Below are positions 62,712 to 64,000 of a stretch of DNA of 64,000 nt, one piece after another. The notes beneath the pieces were generated by a model. That model saw nothing but the letters and a program-made list of their open reading frames with translations, was not told the origin of the DNA and did no database searches. Numbering within the stretch: the first letter of the stretch is position 1; each line of letters begins with the position of its first letter. This DNA is from Protonemura montana (taxonomy: Eukaryota; Arthropoda; Insecta; Plecoptera; Nemouridae), in the NCBI GenBank assembly GCA_947568835.1, contig OX387605.1, positions 6,700,418-6,764,417 on the forward strand. The letters are read 5' to 3'. The position numbers and the translations under genes were made by a program.

Positions 62712-64000
62712 GTAATATGGGAGATCGCTTTGATGCTGTTATTTGGTATCTGACGTTTAATATAAAGCTTCTATGAAAGCCTTGCAAACCGGATATGAAG
62801 ACCACATCAATCGAGTTATTGGTCTGTTGGAATTCAATACCTACAGACAGAGGGCTTTCGGATGGAGGATGCGGGATGCGGGATGGAGGATGAGGACGCA
62901 CGTGAGATTAGCTCGATGCTTTCAGGTTTTAGATCAGTCTCACGCTGAGCTGCTTTTCCGAGAATCCACCAATCGGAAGTGCCTAATGGGAGTGTTGTTT
63001 GCCCTTGCATTACGTGTAATACCGCTGGCAGCGTAGCAGATTTAAATTATGTCTGATATTCACAGCTCATGGAATTCCTTGCACAAGAAGGTTCATTATA
63101 CTTTTGGTCTTCTGGAAGAATGATTTGCAAAGGAATCTTAATTTCGCTATTGATATCAAGACGACTAGTTACAAAATAGTGCTTCCGCCATGGAAGCATT
63201 GTCCCGGTTCAAGTAGCGAGGGGTCCTGTAAAATCCTCTGGGAAGCGCGTCACTAAATACCAAAAAGAACCCGCCCACAGAGGTGAAAGCCCTGCAAAGA
63301 GCCACCTCTGATTTTCCTAATTAACGTCGATGAGGGGCATCTTCTTATTTCCATTAATTGACTATCAATCACTGCCTCTATAAGCGATTGGCTGGCTGCA
63401 ACATCGCACAACCCGTGTAGCTATTTCAAGCTGTTGAGTGGGAAGACAATTCGCGGTAAAGGCACCGCAAGCTATAAATCATCCACGTATAGCTATACGC
63501 GAATAACGATGTCCGTAGATTTTCTAAGATGCAAATCAAAGCACCTCCAATCTATGCCTGTGGTATATTCCATAGCCGTTCAAGTGCCCGCCCACTTTGA
63601 CCTCTGACTGCAGCCGGAGGAAGCAAGGGAGTCATAAACAAGCACCCACGATGATGTAGGGTCTGGCGGGTTAGTGCCGCGCGGACCAACCTCGTAACCC
63701 GCAAGAACGAGATTTGGTTTGCGACCCGAAACTGTTTGCATAAGGAACTTGATGTAGGTAAAACGCTGTGCATATACGTGCGAGCAAGCTGTACACTTTT
63801 CATAATTAAATAACATTCGTCTGGTTCTTAAAAGGAAGACGCGTTCTGGTTTTGCCGTTGTGCCTGGCGGAAATAAGCAAGGAAATAAGTTTTCCCCAGA
63901 AACTGATTGACTGGCACGAAGTATCCTGTGTGCGACACGAGGGGGTTAGTGCGAACGTCAATCACAAAATCTCACAAATTTCCTGGGAAATGCATCTACC
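62712..64000 (+). other. First intron of neurexin-1 (start), runs off the window
   Basis: It begins GTAATATGG after the LNS1 exon. A small GGATG-rich tandem patch lies at 62860-62900. No further neurexin exon is recognisable before the edge. Confidence 0.75.
62860..62900. repeat. Short GGATG-type tandem repeat
   Basis: GGATGGAGGATGCGGGATGC and GGGATGGAGGATGAGG follow each other. It is a small imperfect minisatellite in the neurexin intron. Confidence 0.7.

Overview
This window is animal nuclear DNA, most likely from an insect. It is AT-rich, almost all non-coding, and its few coding pieces are short exons bounded by canonical GT/AG splice sites, with introns of thousands of bases. The best anchor is a full first coding exon of the synaptic adhesion gene neurexin-1 (signal peptide plus first laminin-G/LNS domain) at 62103-62711 on the + strand; its residues read like insect alpha-neurexins. 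SINEs derived from 5S rRNA, long introns and low gene density would suit a large-genome insect such as a roach or termite, but that placement is a guess.

Left part (about 0.5-14 kb, - strand): the 3' half of a gene encoding a pleckstrin-homology (PH) domain protein. I assembled five exons by hand (12176-12449, 9907-9934, 1509-1611, 732-808, 477-534). All splice sites are GT/AG and every junction keeps the reading frame, including across a 28-nt microexon that completes the last PH helix. Further - strand exon candidates at 13957-14004, 25081-25178, 47239-47318, 54396-54454 and 56363-56473 have good splice sites and largely compatible phases. They may be 5' exons of the same gene, which would then span more than 50 kb and lie head-to-head with neurexin. 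At least two linking exons are not found.

Middle (14-56 kb): mostly featureless intron or intergenic DNA with repeats. There are three copies of a 5S-rRNA-derived SINE (20224-20664 and 37142-37582 on +, both with clear target-site duplications; 52390-52620 on -, internally deleted), a 15-bp minisatellite (33443-34302), a 10/20-bp satellite of exactly 52 units (54891-55410), a 47-bp minisatellite (53728-53948), and a dispersed ~36-bp element related to that minisatellite at seven other places. A degenerate ~170-bp tandem repeat lies at 18.17-18.84 kb, and a possible TATA promoter with a non-coding spliced exon at 20.9-21.2 kb.

Right part (56-64 kb): a broken intronless coding region of unknown family (56513-58277, +), CpG-rich islands at 60.37-60.66 and 61.47-61.66 kb, and neurexin-1, which runs off the right edge. 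Most long open frames elsewhere are chance frames or repeat-derived and are not annotated as genes.
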